From Pseudomonadales bacterium (GTDB lineage: Bacteria > Pseudomonadota > Gammaproteobacteria > Pseudomonadales > Azotimanducaceae): a stretch of 64,000 bases of DNA. This document shows, one piece after another, positions 19,296 through 30,200 of the stretch (position 1 is its first letter; every line of letters begins with the position of its first letter). Where the stretch lies: the NCBI GenBank assembly GCA_028281885.1, contig JANQJA010000003.1:1-64000 (forward strand). The letters are read 5' to 3'. Position numbers and translations under genes: made by a program. The notes under the pieces were generated by a model. That model worked only from the letters and a program-made list of their open reading frames with translations. It was not told the DNA's origin and ran no database searches.

Positions 19296-19680
19296 GACAA
19301 GGATCTGTTATCGAATTCCAGCGCTTGTTTCGCCTGGCCTATTGGACGTCAGGGTAATTTGCGCCTTATGCGTGGCATCGCTGTTCATTGCCGCAGTGCT
19401 CCACTGGTTTGAATGGTTTCGCAACACGCGCTGCACCGATGAGGGGGAGGGAGATCCAGTCGGCGACAGTCGCGTCGTTGCGAATGAGAACTATTATCAT
19501 TAACATGATTCGAGATTACAAGGGGTTTATAGGGCACGCGACAAAAAACGTCGTGAATCTCGTACTTCATGATATGTCCCGCGTCACAGGCGAGCGCTTC
19601 CCGCTTTGTACGGGCAAAAGAAGGTTGTGGGGACCCTGGGACTTATTGCCGGAACCAGCTAACCAGACCGTGACGTGCCT
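19296..19680. other. Intergenic region with Fur-like box
   Basis: A stretch of about 385 bases separates the unknown pair from the iron permease gene. It holds a Fur-like box (19484-19502). A plus-strand frame at 19294-19503 could encode a 69-residue peptide with one hydrophobic segment, but it has no good ribosome binding site and overlaps the neighbouring start, so I do not call it. Confidence 0.4.
19484..19502 (-). promoter_or_regulatory. Fur-box-like operator
   Basis: AATGAGAACTATTATCATT closely fits the 7-1-7 Fur consensus (TGATAAT-x-ATTATCA). On the minus strand it stands upstream of the unknown gene pair at 19295-18601, not of the iron transporter, whose permease is transcribed toward it from 21282. 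Confidence 0.7.
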
Positions 19681-21282
19681 CTATCGCTTGCGTAGTGCAA
19701 CCAGCAATGTGGGAATCAGGCTGACGGCAACAATAAACAGGGCGGCGGTCGACGCCTGATCGACACGCTCGTCTGAGGCGAGGCGGTAGACGCGAGTGGC
19801 CAGTGTCTCGAAGTTGAACGGTCGGAGAATCAGGGTGACGGGTAGCTCCTTGACCACATCGATGAATACCAGGAGGCCGGCATAGGCCAGCGTTCCTGAG
19901 ATGAGCGGCGCATGGACCCGGCGCAGTACGCCGACCGGGGACGCACCCAGTGACCGGGCCGCCGCGTCCAGCGAGGGATGGACCTGGCCCAGACCACTGT
20001 GGGCACCGTTGAAGGCGATCGTCATGAACCGGGCGACATAGACGAAGATCAGTGCCGCCATCGACCCTGTCAGGAGAAGCCCCTCGATACTGTCAAATTG
20101 CTGTGCAAGCCAGTGATCGATTCTCGACAGCGGCTGCAGCGCACCGATGGCCAGCACCAGTCCGGGTATCGCGTAGCCCAGGGTAGCCAGACGGACAGCG
20201 TATTGGCTCAGCAGTGAATGGCGAAGGCGAGCGGCATAGGCGAGCCAGGTTGCACCGATGACGCACAAACAGGCCGCAACCAGCGCGACCAGCAGTGTGT
20301 TGCCGATAAAGGTGGCGAAACGTCGACCCAGCAAGGGGTCGCCAACCTCGACGGCGTGCAGGATGAGAATCGCGCAGGGAATAAGAAAGCCAATCACGGC
20401 CGGTGTCGCGCAAAATACGAACGCGAGTGCGGATCGGATGCCGGACAGTTTCCTTCGGGGCGTCTCAGCAGCGGGAGCCGCGGGATTGTATCGCGCGCCG
20501 CGCCGACTCAGTTGTTCGGCGATGACCAGAAACACGACGATAATGAACAGCCAGCTCGCAAGTCGAAGGGCGGTACTGAGTTCGCCCATTGCAAGCCAGG
20601 TACGAAACACACCCGTTGTCAGCGTGGGAACACCGAAGTGCTCAACCAGGCCGAACTCGGCAGCGGTTTCCATGAGCACCAGGGCAGTGCCGCCCGCGAT
20701 GGCCGGACGCGCGAGCGGTATCGTCATCCCGAAGTACAGTCGGAAACCTGACACACCCAGTACTCGCGCTGCCTGAATCAGCGTCGATGATTGAGCCTCA
20801 AGGTTGGCGCGCACGAGAAGGTAGACGTAAGGATAAAGTACGGACGCCATGACCAGTGCCGCGCCGGGTAACGACCGTATCGTGGGGAAGTGATAGTCGC
20901 CATACTCCCAGTCCATGGTTTCACGCAACGTTGACTGTACAGGTCCCGAATACTCAAGGAACTCGGCGTAGATATAGCCGGCAACGTAGGTCGGTATGGC
21001 AAGAGGCAGGACCAATGCGGGCGCAATCCATCGATCGCCGAAGAACCGGTATTGGGTACAGATCGATGCGGTCGCGGTTCCGATGAAGCCGGCGAGAAGA
21101 CCTGTCAGCAGCATCAGCAGCAGGGTGTTGCTAATGTACTCGGCGAGCAGGTTGTCACGAACGTGAAGCCACGCATCTTCAGCGGGCCAGATCAGTGCGG
21201 ATATCACGACCAGCAGTGGCACCGCGACCGGCACGGCGATCAGCAGTGTCCCGATGTCGAGCAGGCGAAGTCGGTTAGTCAC
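19681..21282 (-). CDS. fbpB: Ferric iron ABC transporter permease (FbpB type)
   Basis: 533 residues from a GTG. This is a fused, two-domain permease of about 12 helices. Each half carries an EAA-like loop for the ATPase: AARVLGVSGFRLYFGMTIPL near residue 172 and AARSLGASPVGVLRRVHAPL near 455. This architecture is typical of FbpB/SfuB/HitB Fe3+ permeases in the inner membrane. It is divergent from the ATPase and binding-protein genes, an arrangement less common than the single fbpABC operon. Confidence 0.9.
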   Translation of the reverse strand: MTNRLRLLDIGTLLIAVPVAVPLLVVISALIWPAEDAWLHVRDNLLAEYISNTLLLMLLTGLLAGFIGTATASICTQYRFFGDRWIAPALVLPLAIPTYVAGYIYAEFLEYSGPVQSTLRETMDWEYGDYHFPTIRSLPGAALVMASVLYPYVYLLVRANLEAQSSTLIQAARVLGVSGFRLYFGMTIPLARPAIAGGTALVLMETAAEFGLVEHFGVPTLTTGVFRTWLAMGELSTALRLASWLFIIVVFLVIAEQLSRRGARYNPAAPAAETPRRKLSGIRSALAFVFCATPAVIGFLIPCAILILHAVEVGDPLLGRRFATFIGNTLLVALVAACLCVIGATWLAYAARLRHSLLSQYAVRLATLGYAIPGLVLAIGALQPLSRIDHWLAQQFDSIEGLLLTGSMAALIFVYVARFMTIAFNGAHSGLGQVHPSLDAAARSLGASPVGVLRRVHAPLISGTLAYAGLLVFIDVVKELPVTLILRPFNFETLATRVYRLASDERVDQASTAALFIVAVSLIPTLLVALRKR

Positions 21283-21355
21283 GGAATTTGATGGGAGGGC
21301 GAGTGAAAGAGAGAATGACGGAAAGAATGCAACATACCGACGACGGAGAAAAGGC

Positions 21356-22396
21356 TTGAGTATAACCTTCAGCGATGTGCATCACGCCTATAGCGGTGTC
21401 GAGGTACTTCATGACATCTGCCTCGATGTTGCTGAACAGGAAATTGTCTGTGTCCTTGGCCCGTCAGGCAGCGGTAAGTCGACGCTGCTAAAGCTCGTCG
21501 CCGGACTTGAATGGTTGCAGCGTGGCGAAATAACGCTGGCCGGGCAACGCATCACGCCTGAAACCTGCCCGCCACCGGAAAGTCGGCCAATCGGGCTTGT
21601 ACTCCAGGAGCATGCACTGTTCCCCCATCTGACGGTACGACAGAATCTCGAATTTGGGTTGTCAGGGCACAGCCCTGCGGAAAGGCAGTCCCGGACGGAC
21701 TTGTTGCTCAGGCAAACGGGCCTTGCCGACCTTGATGCCCGATATCCCGGCACGCTGTCTGGCGGCCAGCAGCAACGTGTGGCACTGGCGCGCTCGCTCG
21801 CGCCGTCGCCGCAGATCATGTTGATGGACGAACCCTTCGCCAGTGTCGATGTGTTACTCAAAGAGCACCTGCGTGGGGAAACCCGCAGGCTGCTGGCAGC
21901 ATCGGGTGCCACGACACTGATGGTCACCCATGACCCGGCCGATGCGCTGGCGATTGCTGATCGAATCGCGGTGATTGTCGATGGACGCCTGGTGCAGTGT
22001 GCAGCGCCCGAAACCATGTGGCACACGCCGGCGCACCCGTTTGTTGCCGAGGTGCTGGCGGGGCGCCAGCTCGTGAGCGCCCGACGTGATGACGACGATG
22101 GCGTTTTCCTGACAGCCTTTGGGGCGGCCCCGATAGAAAGTGTGACAGCCCCGGCGCCATCGGAGCCGAGGGTTTGCCTGGCCATTGATCCGTATGATGT
22201 CGAGTTGGCCAGGGCACCGGAAAGTGAAGTGGTCATCCGCGACATTCGCTTTGCCGGTCGCGACTTTGTCATCCTGTTAGCGGCCGGAGAGGAGACCTTG
22301 CAGGTGCGGACCGTTCGGCCACTCGCATTTGGTGTGGGCGACGCCGTCTCCGTCCGATTTGCCTCCGGTACAATACCTGCCTACAATCGCGAATAA
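21356..22396 (+). CDS. fbpC: Ferric iron ABC transporter ATP-binding protein (FbpC type)
   Basis: 346 residues from TTG 21356, chosen because GGAGAAAAGG precedes it and the protein then begins SITFSDVHHAYSG, where the ABC fold starts. Walker A GPSGSGKST, the signature LSGGQQQRVALA, Walker B LMDEPFA and the switch VTHD are all present. The last 100 residues form the regulatory domain seen in iron and sulfate importers. It powers Fe3+ uptake with the divergent permease and the downstream binding protein. Confidence 0.92.
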   Translation: MSITFSDVHHAYSGVEVLHDICLDVAEQEIVCVLGPSGSGKSTLLKLVAGLEWLQRGEITLAGQRITPETCPPPESRPIGLVLQEHALFPHLTVRQNLEFGLSGHSPAERQSRTDLLLRQTGLADLDARYPGTLSGGQQQRVALARSLAPSPQIMLMDEPFASVDVLLKEHLRGETRRLLAASGATTLMVTHDPADALAIADRIAVIVDGRLVQCAAPETMWHTPAHPFVAEVLAGRQLVSARRDDDDGVFLTAFGAAPIESVTAPAPSEPRVCLAIDPYDVELARAPESEVVIRDIRFAGRDFVILLAAGEETLQVRTVRPLAFGVGDAVSVRFASGTIPAYNRE

Positions 22397-22411
22397 TTCT
22401 CATTAAGGAGT
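22391..22411 (+). promoter_or_regulatory. Fur-box-like site before fbpA
   Basis: GAATAATTCTCATTAAG, read on the other strand as TTAATGAGAATTATTC, fits one and a half Fur hexamers. It overlaps the end of fbpC and lies just before the fbpA ribosome binding site (AAGGAG). This points to extra iron control of the binding protein. Confidence 0.5.
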
Positions 22412-22418
22412 TATTGCA

Positions 22419-23432
22419 ATGGCGCGACTTTGTCAGGCGATATTGCTGTTCATAGTGCTGGTTGCACAGGTAGGGACCACCGCGATAGCCGCTGAGCTCA
22501 ACATTTATTCTGCCCGTCATTACGATACCGACCTGTCCCTGTACGAGGATTTCACTCAGCAGACAGGCATCGAGGTGAATCTCATCGAAGGCGGCAGCGA
22601 TGGGTTGATCGAGCGTATTCTGGCAGAAGGCGAACTCAGTCCTGCCGATCTGCTTGTCACCGTCGATGCAGGTCGACTCTGGCGTGCGTCAGAGGTCGGA
22701 ATCTTTCAACCGGTTTCGTCGGAAATTCTGACGTCGCGGATCCCGGGCAATCTGCGACATCCAGAAAACCTCTGGTTCGGCTTGTCGAAAAGGGCACGTG
22801 TGATCGTTTACCGTGACGGTGAGGGTTTCGAGGTGCCCGGTCGTTATGAGGATCTCGCCAACGCTGCCTACCAGGGCCGCGTCTGCATGCGGTCGTCTTC
22901 CAATATCTACAACCTGTCCCTGATGGCGGCGATGATCGACGCGCTTGGTGAGGATGCTGCCATCGAGTGGGCACGCGGCGTCGTTAACAACTTCGCCCGC
23001 CCCCCGCAGGGAAATGACACAGCGCAGCTTCGTGCCGTGGCAAGCGGCGAGTGTGGAATCACCGTCGCGAATACCTATTACATCGGTCGTCTGATGAGTT
23101 CGGACAAGCCGACCGACAAGGAGACCGTGGCGGCCTTAAAAGTTGTCTTTCCCAATCAGGCTGGGCGTGGCGCCCATGTCAACATCAGCGGAGCGGGCGT
23201 TGTCCGTCATGCCCCCAATCGCGATGAAGCCGTACGTTTTCTCGAGTACCTGACCGGTGGCAAGGCGCAACGCGTTTTCGCCGAAGGGAACAATGAGTAT
23301 CCGATCGTTGGCGACCCGTCAGGGCCGATCGCGGAACTGGGCAACTTCGCAGAGGACAAGGTCAACGCCGTGGTCTACGGAGAACGCCAGGCGCAGGCAG
23401 TGCGTGCGTTCGACATAGCCGGATGGCGGTAG
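22419..23432 (+). CDS. fbpA: Ferric iron ABC transporter periplasmic binding protein (FbpA type)
   Basis: 337 residues. A signal peptide ends near AIAAELN, and the mature start ELNIYSARHYDTD is the FbpA/FutA signature. Later comes ANTYYIGRL with the paired tyrosines that coordinate Fe3+ in this family. It captures ferric iron in the periplasm for the FbpBC channel. It follows fbpC after 22 bases and ends the plus-strand unit. Confidence 0.93.
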   Translation: MARLCQAILLFIVLVAQVGTTAIAAELNIYSARHYDTDLSLYEDFTQQTGIEVNLIEGGSDGLIERILAEGELSPADLLVTVDAGRLWRASEVGIFQPVSSEILTSRIPGNLRHPENLWFGLSKRARVIVYRDGEGFEVPGRYEDLANAAYQGRVCMRSSSNIYNLSLMAAMIDALGEDAAIEWARGVVNNFARPPQGNDTAQLRAVASGECGITVANTYYIGRLMSSDKPTDKETVAALKVVFPNQAGRGAHVNISGAGVVRHAPNRDEAVRFLEYLTGGKAQRVFAEGNNEYPIVGDPSGPIAELGNFAEDKVNAVVYGERQAQAVRAFDIAGWR

Positions 23433-23568
23433 CTGTCAGGTTCGATCTTGCTTTGCGGCAGACGAAGAGACTCGTACGTGCAGGGTTCTGCGTACATATC
23501 CTTGCCGACTTTTGACAATCAACGGCTGGCGGGGCAACCTGCGGGACTTGGCACAACTGGCAGATGCC

Positions 23569-25668
23569 ATGGCTCGGGGCCTGCTCCTGTTCTTCCTTTA
23601 TCTCCTGTTCCCGTTCTGGTCGATGGGCGCGGTCGCGGAGAGTCTTGAATCGCTCGCCGATACCACGGCGGATCATATTGAAAGTGGTCGCAAGGACCAT
23701 GCGCTACGCAGCATCGACCGCGCTGTCGAGATGGCTGCGCTGGCCGATGACAATGTTTCTGCCGAGGTTCTGCAGCGTCTTGCCCGCCAGGAGGCAGCGC
23801 TCGGTTCCACCCGTCGTGCCCTGGCGACACTGACGCTCGCGCTTGAGCGGGTGAGCGACCCGCGGCTGGAAGTGGCGCTGCTGTTTGATCGCGGCAATTT
23901 GCAGGCAGACCTCGGCTTGTTCGAGGCAGCGATAACGTCGTTTGATGCCGTCTGTGACGACGAGGCGAGGGATCCTTCCCTCTGCCGGCTGGCTCGGATC
24001 AATATCGCCAAGGCATCGTCACGCCTTGATCGGGTGACCACCTTTCGTTCGGTACTGGCCGGGCTGACCGAGGCAGGTGAACTCACAGCCGATGTGAACC
24101 TTGATCTGGCAGAGGCTGGCCTGCGCCTGCTCGGCCAGGGACATGCTGAGCTTGCGCCGTCGGTCCTGACCTTGCTGGATGCCGCGGAGCGGAACCTGGC
24201 AGGCCAGCAGAATGCGCTCTTAATGTCGCTGGTCACCGGATATCGGGGGCACCTGCACGAGATGGAAGGCCGCCGCGAACAGGCGATGGCCACGACCCGG
24301 GAAGCGATGCTGCTGGCCTGGTCCGCCCGTGAGCCGCGGGTACTGTATCGCTGGCAATGGCAACTGGGTCGGCTGCAGCTCGCCGCGGGAAACCGGCAAG
24401 CCGCCCTGGACAGCTATCGTGCTTCGATGGCATCGATGCTTGAAGCGCGCAGTTCCTTCATTCAGGGCAGTCGGGTCGAGTTCGAGGAGTCGGTAAGCCG
24501 ACTGTTTTATGAAGCGCTCACGCTGATGGTTCGTGTGTCGGCAGATCGCGAGGGCAGTGCGAAGCGGCGTCTGGTGCTGGATATGCTGCAGGTGATGGAA
24601 GCATTCACCGCGTCGGAAGTGCTCGAGTATTTCGATGACGACTGTGTGTTGCCGGCATCGACCCTCGATCCCGCGAAACTCGATCCGACCACGGCGGTGA
24701 TCTATGCGCTGCCACTGGCCGATGAGCTTGCCCTGATCCTGCGCCGACGTGACGATGTCGAGCTCGTGCAGGTGAAGATGTCGCGCGAGACCATTCGGCA
24801 ACTCGCCGAAGAACTGAGATTCGAGATCGAAAGCATCAATGACGGCTGGCTCGAAGCCAGTCGTGAATTGCATGATCTGCTCATTGCGCCACTACAGCCA
24901 CGGCTCGCGAGGGCAGACGTTGAAACGCTGGTGGTGGTGCCGCTGGGCGCACTGCGCACGGTGCCGTTTGCCGCCCTCTATGATGGCGAACGTTTTTTGG
25001 TGGAGCGCTATGTCCTTGCGACGTCACTGGGACTTCAGCTCACGGCGGCGGCTGAGCGCGCTGACTCCTTGCGGCGTTCGGCGCTGCTGGGCGGTGTCTC
25101 GGAAGGTGTGCAGGGTTTCGACGGTCTGCCCGCTGTTGTGACCGAGCTTCGATCGATTGAAGACACGACGGGGGGCGATGTACTGCTGGACCGCGAGTTC
25201 TCGCTCGACCGCGTGTCAGCGGCGATGGCGGCGGGAGGTTACTCGGTGATCCACCTGGCCACCCATGGCTATTTCGATCCTGACCCGATGCACTCGTTCC
25301 TGCTCACTTACGACGACAAGCTGACATTGAACCGGCTGCAGGAAACGATCGGACTGAGGCGATTTTCCGGCGACCGTCTTGAGCTGCTGGTGCTGAGCGC
25401 CTGCGAGACTGCCGCGGGCGATGAGCGTGCGGCGCTCGGGCTGGCGGGTGTTTCACTGAAAGCGGGTGCCCAGTCGACCCTTGCCACACTGTGGCCGATC
25501 AGTGATGATGCCTCGTCCCGATTGATGCTCGGGTTCTACCGGCATCTTGAAAAGGGGGAACCAAAGGCGGGTGCGCTCCGACTCGCGCAGCGTGAGCTGC
25601 TGGAAGACGTAACCTATCGTCATCCTTATTTCTGGAGCGCGTTTACGATGATAGGGAACTGGCAGTGA
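23569..25668 (+). CDS. Exported CHAT-domain protein with TPR-like region
   Basis: 699 residues from ATG 23569, which gives a clear signal peptide (MARGLLLFFLYLLFPFWSMG). An in-frame TTG at 23512 would place it internally. Residues about 30-330 are helical repeats of TPR type. The C-terminal third is a CHAT caspase-like domain with the catalytic dyad His566 (VIHLATHG) and Cys612 (LVLSACETA), so it should be an active cysteine peptidase, here outside the cytoplasm. Its stop overlaps the tpsB start. CHAT genes next to two-partner secretion genes are known in cyanobacteria and some Proteobacteria, where processing of the exoprotein is a reasonable but untested idea. Confidence 0.85.
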   Translation: MARGLLLFFLYLLFPFWSMGAVAESLESLADTTADHIESGRKDHALRSIDRAVEMAALADDNVSAEVLQRLARQEAALGSTRRALATLTLALERVSDPRLEVALLFDRGNLQADLGLFEAAITSFDAVCDDEARDPSLCRLARINIAKASSRLDRVTTFRSVLAGLTEAGELTADVNLDLAEAGLRLLGQGHAELAPSVLTLLDAAERNLAGQQNALLMSLVTGYRGHLHEMEGRREQAMATTREAMLLAWSAREPRVLYRWQWQLGRLQLAAGNRQAALDSYRASMASMLEARSSFIQGSRVEFEESVSRLFYEALTLMVRVSADREGSAKRRLVLDMLQVMEAFTASEVLEYFDDDCVLPASTLDPAKLDPTTAVIYALPLADELALILRRRDDVELVQVKMSRETIRQLAEELRFEIESINDGWLEASRELHDLLIAPLQPRLARADVETLVVVPLGALRTVPFAALYDGERFLVERYVLATSLGLQLTAAAERADSLRRSALLGGVSEGVQGFDGLPAVVTELRSIEDTTGGDVLLDREFSLDRVSAAMAAGGYSVIHLATHGYFDPDPMHSFLLTYDDKLTLNRLQETIGLRRFSGDRLELLVLSACETAAGDERAALGLAGVSLKAGAQSTLATLWPISDDASSRLMLGFYRHLEKGEPKAGALRLAQRELLEDVTYRHPYFWSAFTMIGNWQ

Positions 25669-27200
25669 GAAGGGATTCAGGGATCATCGCATCGGTACTG
25701 GTTTCATGGTCGCTGATCCTGATGTCGGCCTCATCGATGGCTGCCGACGCCGCCTTGACGTTTGTTGGCAATACCGTATTCCCGGATGCGGAACTCCAGA
25801 ACCTGGCGGCCACCGAAGGCTCAGCCCCGCTCGATCCCGAACAGGCTGTTGCCGTCAGCCAGCGTGTGACCCGGCATTATATCGATGCGGGTTTCGTCAA
25901 CAGCGGCGTGGTCCCGGTGCGGCAGGACGATGGCCGCTATATTTTCCAGGTCACCGAGGGGACACTGACCGATATCACGGTCGATGCGCCGCGGTTTCGG
26001 CCTTCCCATATCGAGCGAGTGATTCGCGCGGCAGCGGCGCCACCGTTCAACGTGGCCGAACTGCAGCAGGCGGTGACACGTCTTGAGCGGCACCCTGCCG
26101 TGGATTACGTTACGGGACACCTGACGCCGGGCGATGTGCCCGGCGAGGCGCGGCTCGCATTGACCGTCCACGAACGCAGGCCGTGGTCCCTCGCTGTGCT
26201 TGCCGACAACTACCTGCCGCCCAGCGAGGGTGAGTCGCAGGTGCGCCTTGAGGCAGTTCATCACAATCTGACCGGTGGCGGCGATGTGCTGAGGATATCG
26301 GCGGACGACGCGGATGGCAGCGAAAGCTTCTCCGTGAACTATCGCCTGGCGCTGTCGGGTTCCGGGAGTCACCTGCGAATGGGATACGTGGATGGAGACA
26401 CGCAGGTGGTCGAGTCGCCGTTCGACCGTCTGGATATTCGCAGCGAGACGGACGAGGTGAGCATCGGTGTCGAGACCGACCTCGTTGATACCCGGCGCCG
26501 GCTCTGGCAGGTGGGATTTCTGCTGGAGCGCAAGCGAAGCCGTTCGCTCCTGTTCGGCGAACCGTTCGATTTCACATTCGGGTCGAAAGCGGGACGTTCG
26601 CAGGCGAGTGTGTTCGAGTTGTCGAGCCAGTACGTTCTTCGCGGGGCGGAGCAGGCACTGACGGGACGCATCGCCTGGCGTCGCGGTATCGATTTTTTCC
26701 TGGAAAGGGATGAGCAGGTCACGGATTTCGATGCGCTGATCCTGCAGGGAAAATATTCCCGACGGATGACCTTCGGCGACAAGTCCTGGCGCCTCGACGC
26801 AAGTGCCAACGCACAGCTGACGCGCGATGTATTGAAGTCCTTCGAGCGTTATGGGTTGGGCGGCCGCTACAGCGTGCGCGGTTATCGTGAGAATCACCTG
26901 CTGCGTGACAACGCCGTCGAACTGTCGGTGTCGGCGGTGTGGCCGGCCATGCTGCCGGGCGGCTTTACGGTTGACTGGGTGGCGTTCGTCGATGCCGGCC
27001 GCGCCTGGAATGCACCCGATGCGGCGCCGTCCGGCGAGCGATTCCGCGAGATTTCTTCGGCGGGTCTGGGCGCTGTGCTGAAACACAGCAGTGGCTTTTC
27101 AATGGAGGCGTTCTGGGCCGAGCGATTTGCCGCGAAGGCGAGAGCCGGCGGGACACTCCAGGATGACGGTATTCACGTCAGTGTGTCCTATGCGATGTAG
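25665..27200 (+). CDS. TpsB-type outer-membrane transporter (FhaC/ShlB family)
   Basis: 511 residues from a GTG overlapping the CHAT stop (GTGA). There is a signal peptide (to about 27), two POTRA domains (about 28-175; ALTFVGNTVFPDAELQ opens the first), and then a 16-strand barrel of the ShlB type. The conserved motif SVRGYRENHLLRDN (near 397-410) is the loop-6 RGY tip that enters the pore. It should recognise the TPS domain of the next gene product in the periplasm and move it across the outer membrane. Confidence 0.93.
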   Translation: MRRDSGIIASVLVSWSLILMSASSMAADAALTFVGNTVFPDAELQNLAATEGSAPLDPEQAVAVSQRVTRHYIDAGFVNSGVVPVRQDDGRYIFQVTEGTLTDITVDAPRFRPSHIERVIRAAAAPPFNVAELQQAVTRLERHPAVDYVTGHLTPGDVPGEARLALTVHERRPWSLAVLADNYLPPSEGESQVRLEAVHHNLTGGGDVLRISADDADGSESFSVNYRLALSGSGSHLRMGYVDGDTQVVESPFDRLDIRSETDEVSIGVETDLVDTRRRLWQVGFLLERKRSRSLLFGEPFDFTFGSKAGRSQASVFELSSQYVLRGAEQALTGRIAWRRGIDFFLERDEQVTDFDALILQGKYSRRMTFGDKSWRLDASANAQLTRDVLKSFERYGLGGRYSVRGYRENHLLRDNAVELSVSAVWPAMLPGGFTVDWVAFVDAGRAWNAPDAAPSGERFREISSAGLGAVLKHSSGFSMEAFWAERFAAKARAGGTLQDDGIHVSVSYAM

Positions 27201-30200
27201 TGCTCTTTTACTGGCGCTGCTTTGCACGACGGCGGCGGCAGATATCAGTTTCACCTCGGATCCGGCAACGGTGCTGAGCGGAGACGTCATGATCGATCAT
27301 GAGCAGGGTGTGCTGAACGGCGCCAACCTGCTGCACAGCTTCGATCGCTTCAACATTCCAATCGACGCTTCGGCCACGTTCACGGGTCCCGACGCGATTG
27401 CGAACATTCTCGCGCGGGTCACCGGCGACACGCCGAGCGAGATCGACGGCCTGCTGCGCTCAACCATTCCTGCGGCCGATCTGTTCCTGCTGAATCCGAA
27501 CGGCGTGATGTTCGGGCGCGAAGCGCAGCTCGATATTGGCGGCAGCCTGCACGTGAGTACCGCACACACGCTCATTTTCGAGGACGGTTCGTTGCTGACG
27601 GTGTCCGATAGCGGGCAGAGCGGCATCACTTCCGCGCCGCCGGCCGCGTTCGGCTTTCTTCATGCACCCGCCGCGGCGACATTCACCGAGTCGATCATCG
27701 ATGTGGATTCGGGACAAGGCATTCAGGTTGTCGCCGGCGATATCTCGCTGGACGATACCGTGCTGACGGCGCCATCCGGCCGCATCGATATTGTTTCGCT
27801 GGCGGATGCCGCGACGGTCGGCCTCGACCCGGACGCTCGGGATTTCGACCAGGCCACAGCGTTTGGCGCCTTGTCGATCACGAACGACATCTTTTTGCCG
27901 GAGGACACGGCAAAACAGGAACGACTGACGTCGCGCCTCGGCCGGGCATTCGTATTTGACCTTGATGCCGTCGGCGATAGCGGCGGCGCCATCGACATTC
28001 AGGCTGGCGTGATCGATATGGTGTCGGGCAGCGTGGTGTCCCGATCGACCGGGGCGGGGATGGCCGGAGATATCAACGTTCGGGCCGACGCCATTTCCAT
28101 GGTGGGGGTGTCCCGCTTTTCGTCCGATAGCCGGGCGATCGGCGCCAGTGGTCAGGTCTCGATCCTGACGGGGAATCTCGTCATGGACCGCAGCCAGATC
28201 GATGCCAACACGGATTTTTCCAGTGCCGGTACGGTGACGATTGAGGCAGACACGCTTGAGATGACCGGTGGGGCGTTCATGGGTGCGATTGGCCGTAATA
28301 CAGACGGTCAGGGTGGGCTCGTGACTGTCTCGGGCGGTGCACTGACCATGGAGGATGCCAGCACCATATCCGTCGATGCCTCTTTCGGGGAGGCCGAGGC
28401 GGGTTCGATCTCGCTGTCGTTCGATCAGATCCATGTGGCCGAGGATTCGTTGGTCAGAGCGCGCGGGTTCGCGTTCGGCGACTCCGGCAACATTCTCATC
28501 GAGGCGGACCAGTTGACCATCGATAGCGGGGACATCGTTGCCGAAGCGATCGGGGAAGGCGCTGGCGGCCATATTGAAGTCCGCGCCGGCGAAATCATGG
28601 TGACCGGCTTCGGCAGTTTTGATGTCTCTTCCTATACGGCGTTATCCGACAGCCCCGGCGGGACCATCACGATCAGTGCCGATTCCCTTGAGACCAACAA
28701 TGGTTACCTGACGGCCGGGGGCTTCAACCTGGCGCCGGCAGGCAGGGTTGAGGTCGATGTCGGTCAGCTGACCATCCGCAGCCACGGCGGTATCGATGCG
28801 GACGCGAATTTTCATGGCGGCGGCGGTGAGGTGGACATCCGCGCGGACAACGTCGATGTGGTGGCGGATTTTGGCGGCATCTCGGCGGATGCGCGCGGCG
28901 AGGGCACTGGTGGCCGGATCGATATCAATGCCGGGCGCGTCTATCTGGAAGACTCCATCAGTGCGGACAACGTGTTCACGGGAGACGCGGGTGTGGTGAA
29001 TGTGATCGCCGACGAGGTGATCCTGGCGGACCGTTTCACGGCAATCTCAGCGAACAGTCGGCGCGGCAACGCGGGCACGGTCTCCATCGACGCAAATACC
29101 ATCGTCGCGGGTCTTTTTACCGATATTGCCGCAAGTTCGGATGGGGGCAGTGGCGGCCTGGTCGACATTACCATCGGCGATGAGATGCGCATCGAAGGCG
29201 GATCAATCTCGGTCCGGGGCGGCTTCGGCGATGTGGGCAGTGGTGGCACGGTGACGATCGATGGCGGGAGCCTCGTTGTGACCGAGCGGGGTGACATCGG
29301 TGCGGATTCTGCCGATTTCGGGATTGCCGGTTCTATTTTCATTGATGTCGAATCGCTTGAGGTCAGTGATTTCTCCTCCATCAACGCGTACGGCGGTGAA
29401 GTGGCGGGGGCGGTCGGTGGATCCATTGAGATCGATGCCGAGCGGGTGCTGCTGAATCGCGGCGATATCATTGTGCTTGCCAATGCGGGAACCGTCGGTG
29501 ACGTTCGTGTCACCGCCGATGAAATCATTCTGACCAATTTTTCTCACATCAATGCGACCACCGAGGACGGTGAGGGCGGCGAGATTCTGATCCAGGCGGG
29601 GCAACTACTGGTTGAGGACCTCTCCGGTATCGAGGCATCTACTTTTGGTGAGGGCACGGCCGGGTCGATCACGATCGAAGCGGGTGAATTCGATCTGCTG
29701 GATCAGTCATCAGTAGTCTCGGCGGCCGTGTTCTCCGGCGATGGTGGTTCGATTGCGATCACGGCGGATAGCATCGCGGTCGATAAGTCGTTTATCGATA
29801 CCGGCAACTCCGGGCCGGGTCGGGGCGGCAGCATCGATATCGTTGCAGGAGAAATGTCCGTCGCCAATCTGTCGATTGTCGAGGCCCAGACCAGTGCTGT
29901 CGGCGATGGTGGTGATATCCGGCTGGCGGTTGACGACCTGTTGGTGGCCGATTCCGAGATCAAGACGAATACCCTGCGTACCGGCGATGCCGGCAATCTC
30001 ACCATCGAGGCGGGCAATATCACGGTGCAGGGCACCAGCCTGATTTCGTCGGCGTCCTTCTGGTTCCAGTTTCTCGTTGAGATTGACGGCGTCGTCTACG
30101 ATCAGCTGTTCGACCCGGAAGTGGGCGATATTGTGCTCGTGCCCATCGACGATGACGGACTCGGCAATGCCGGCAATCTGAGCATCGTTGCCGACAGCAT

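Noticed and set aside
19294-19503. Plus-strand 69-codon frame with a hydrophobic segment
   Set aside because: It overlaps the start of the opposing gene, has no ribosome binding site, and ends in the Fur-like box region. It could be real but is not supported.
25821-27086. A 421-codon open frame antisense to the TpsB gene
   Set aside because: Same reason: shadow of a strong gene, with no domain signals.
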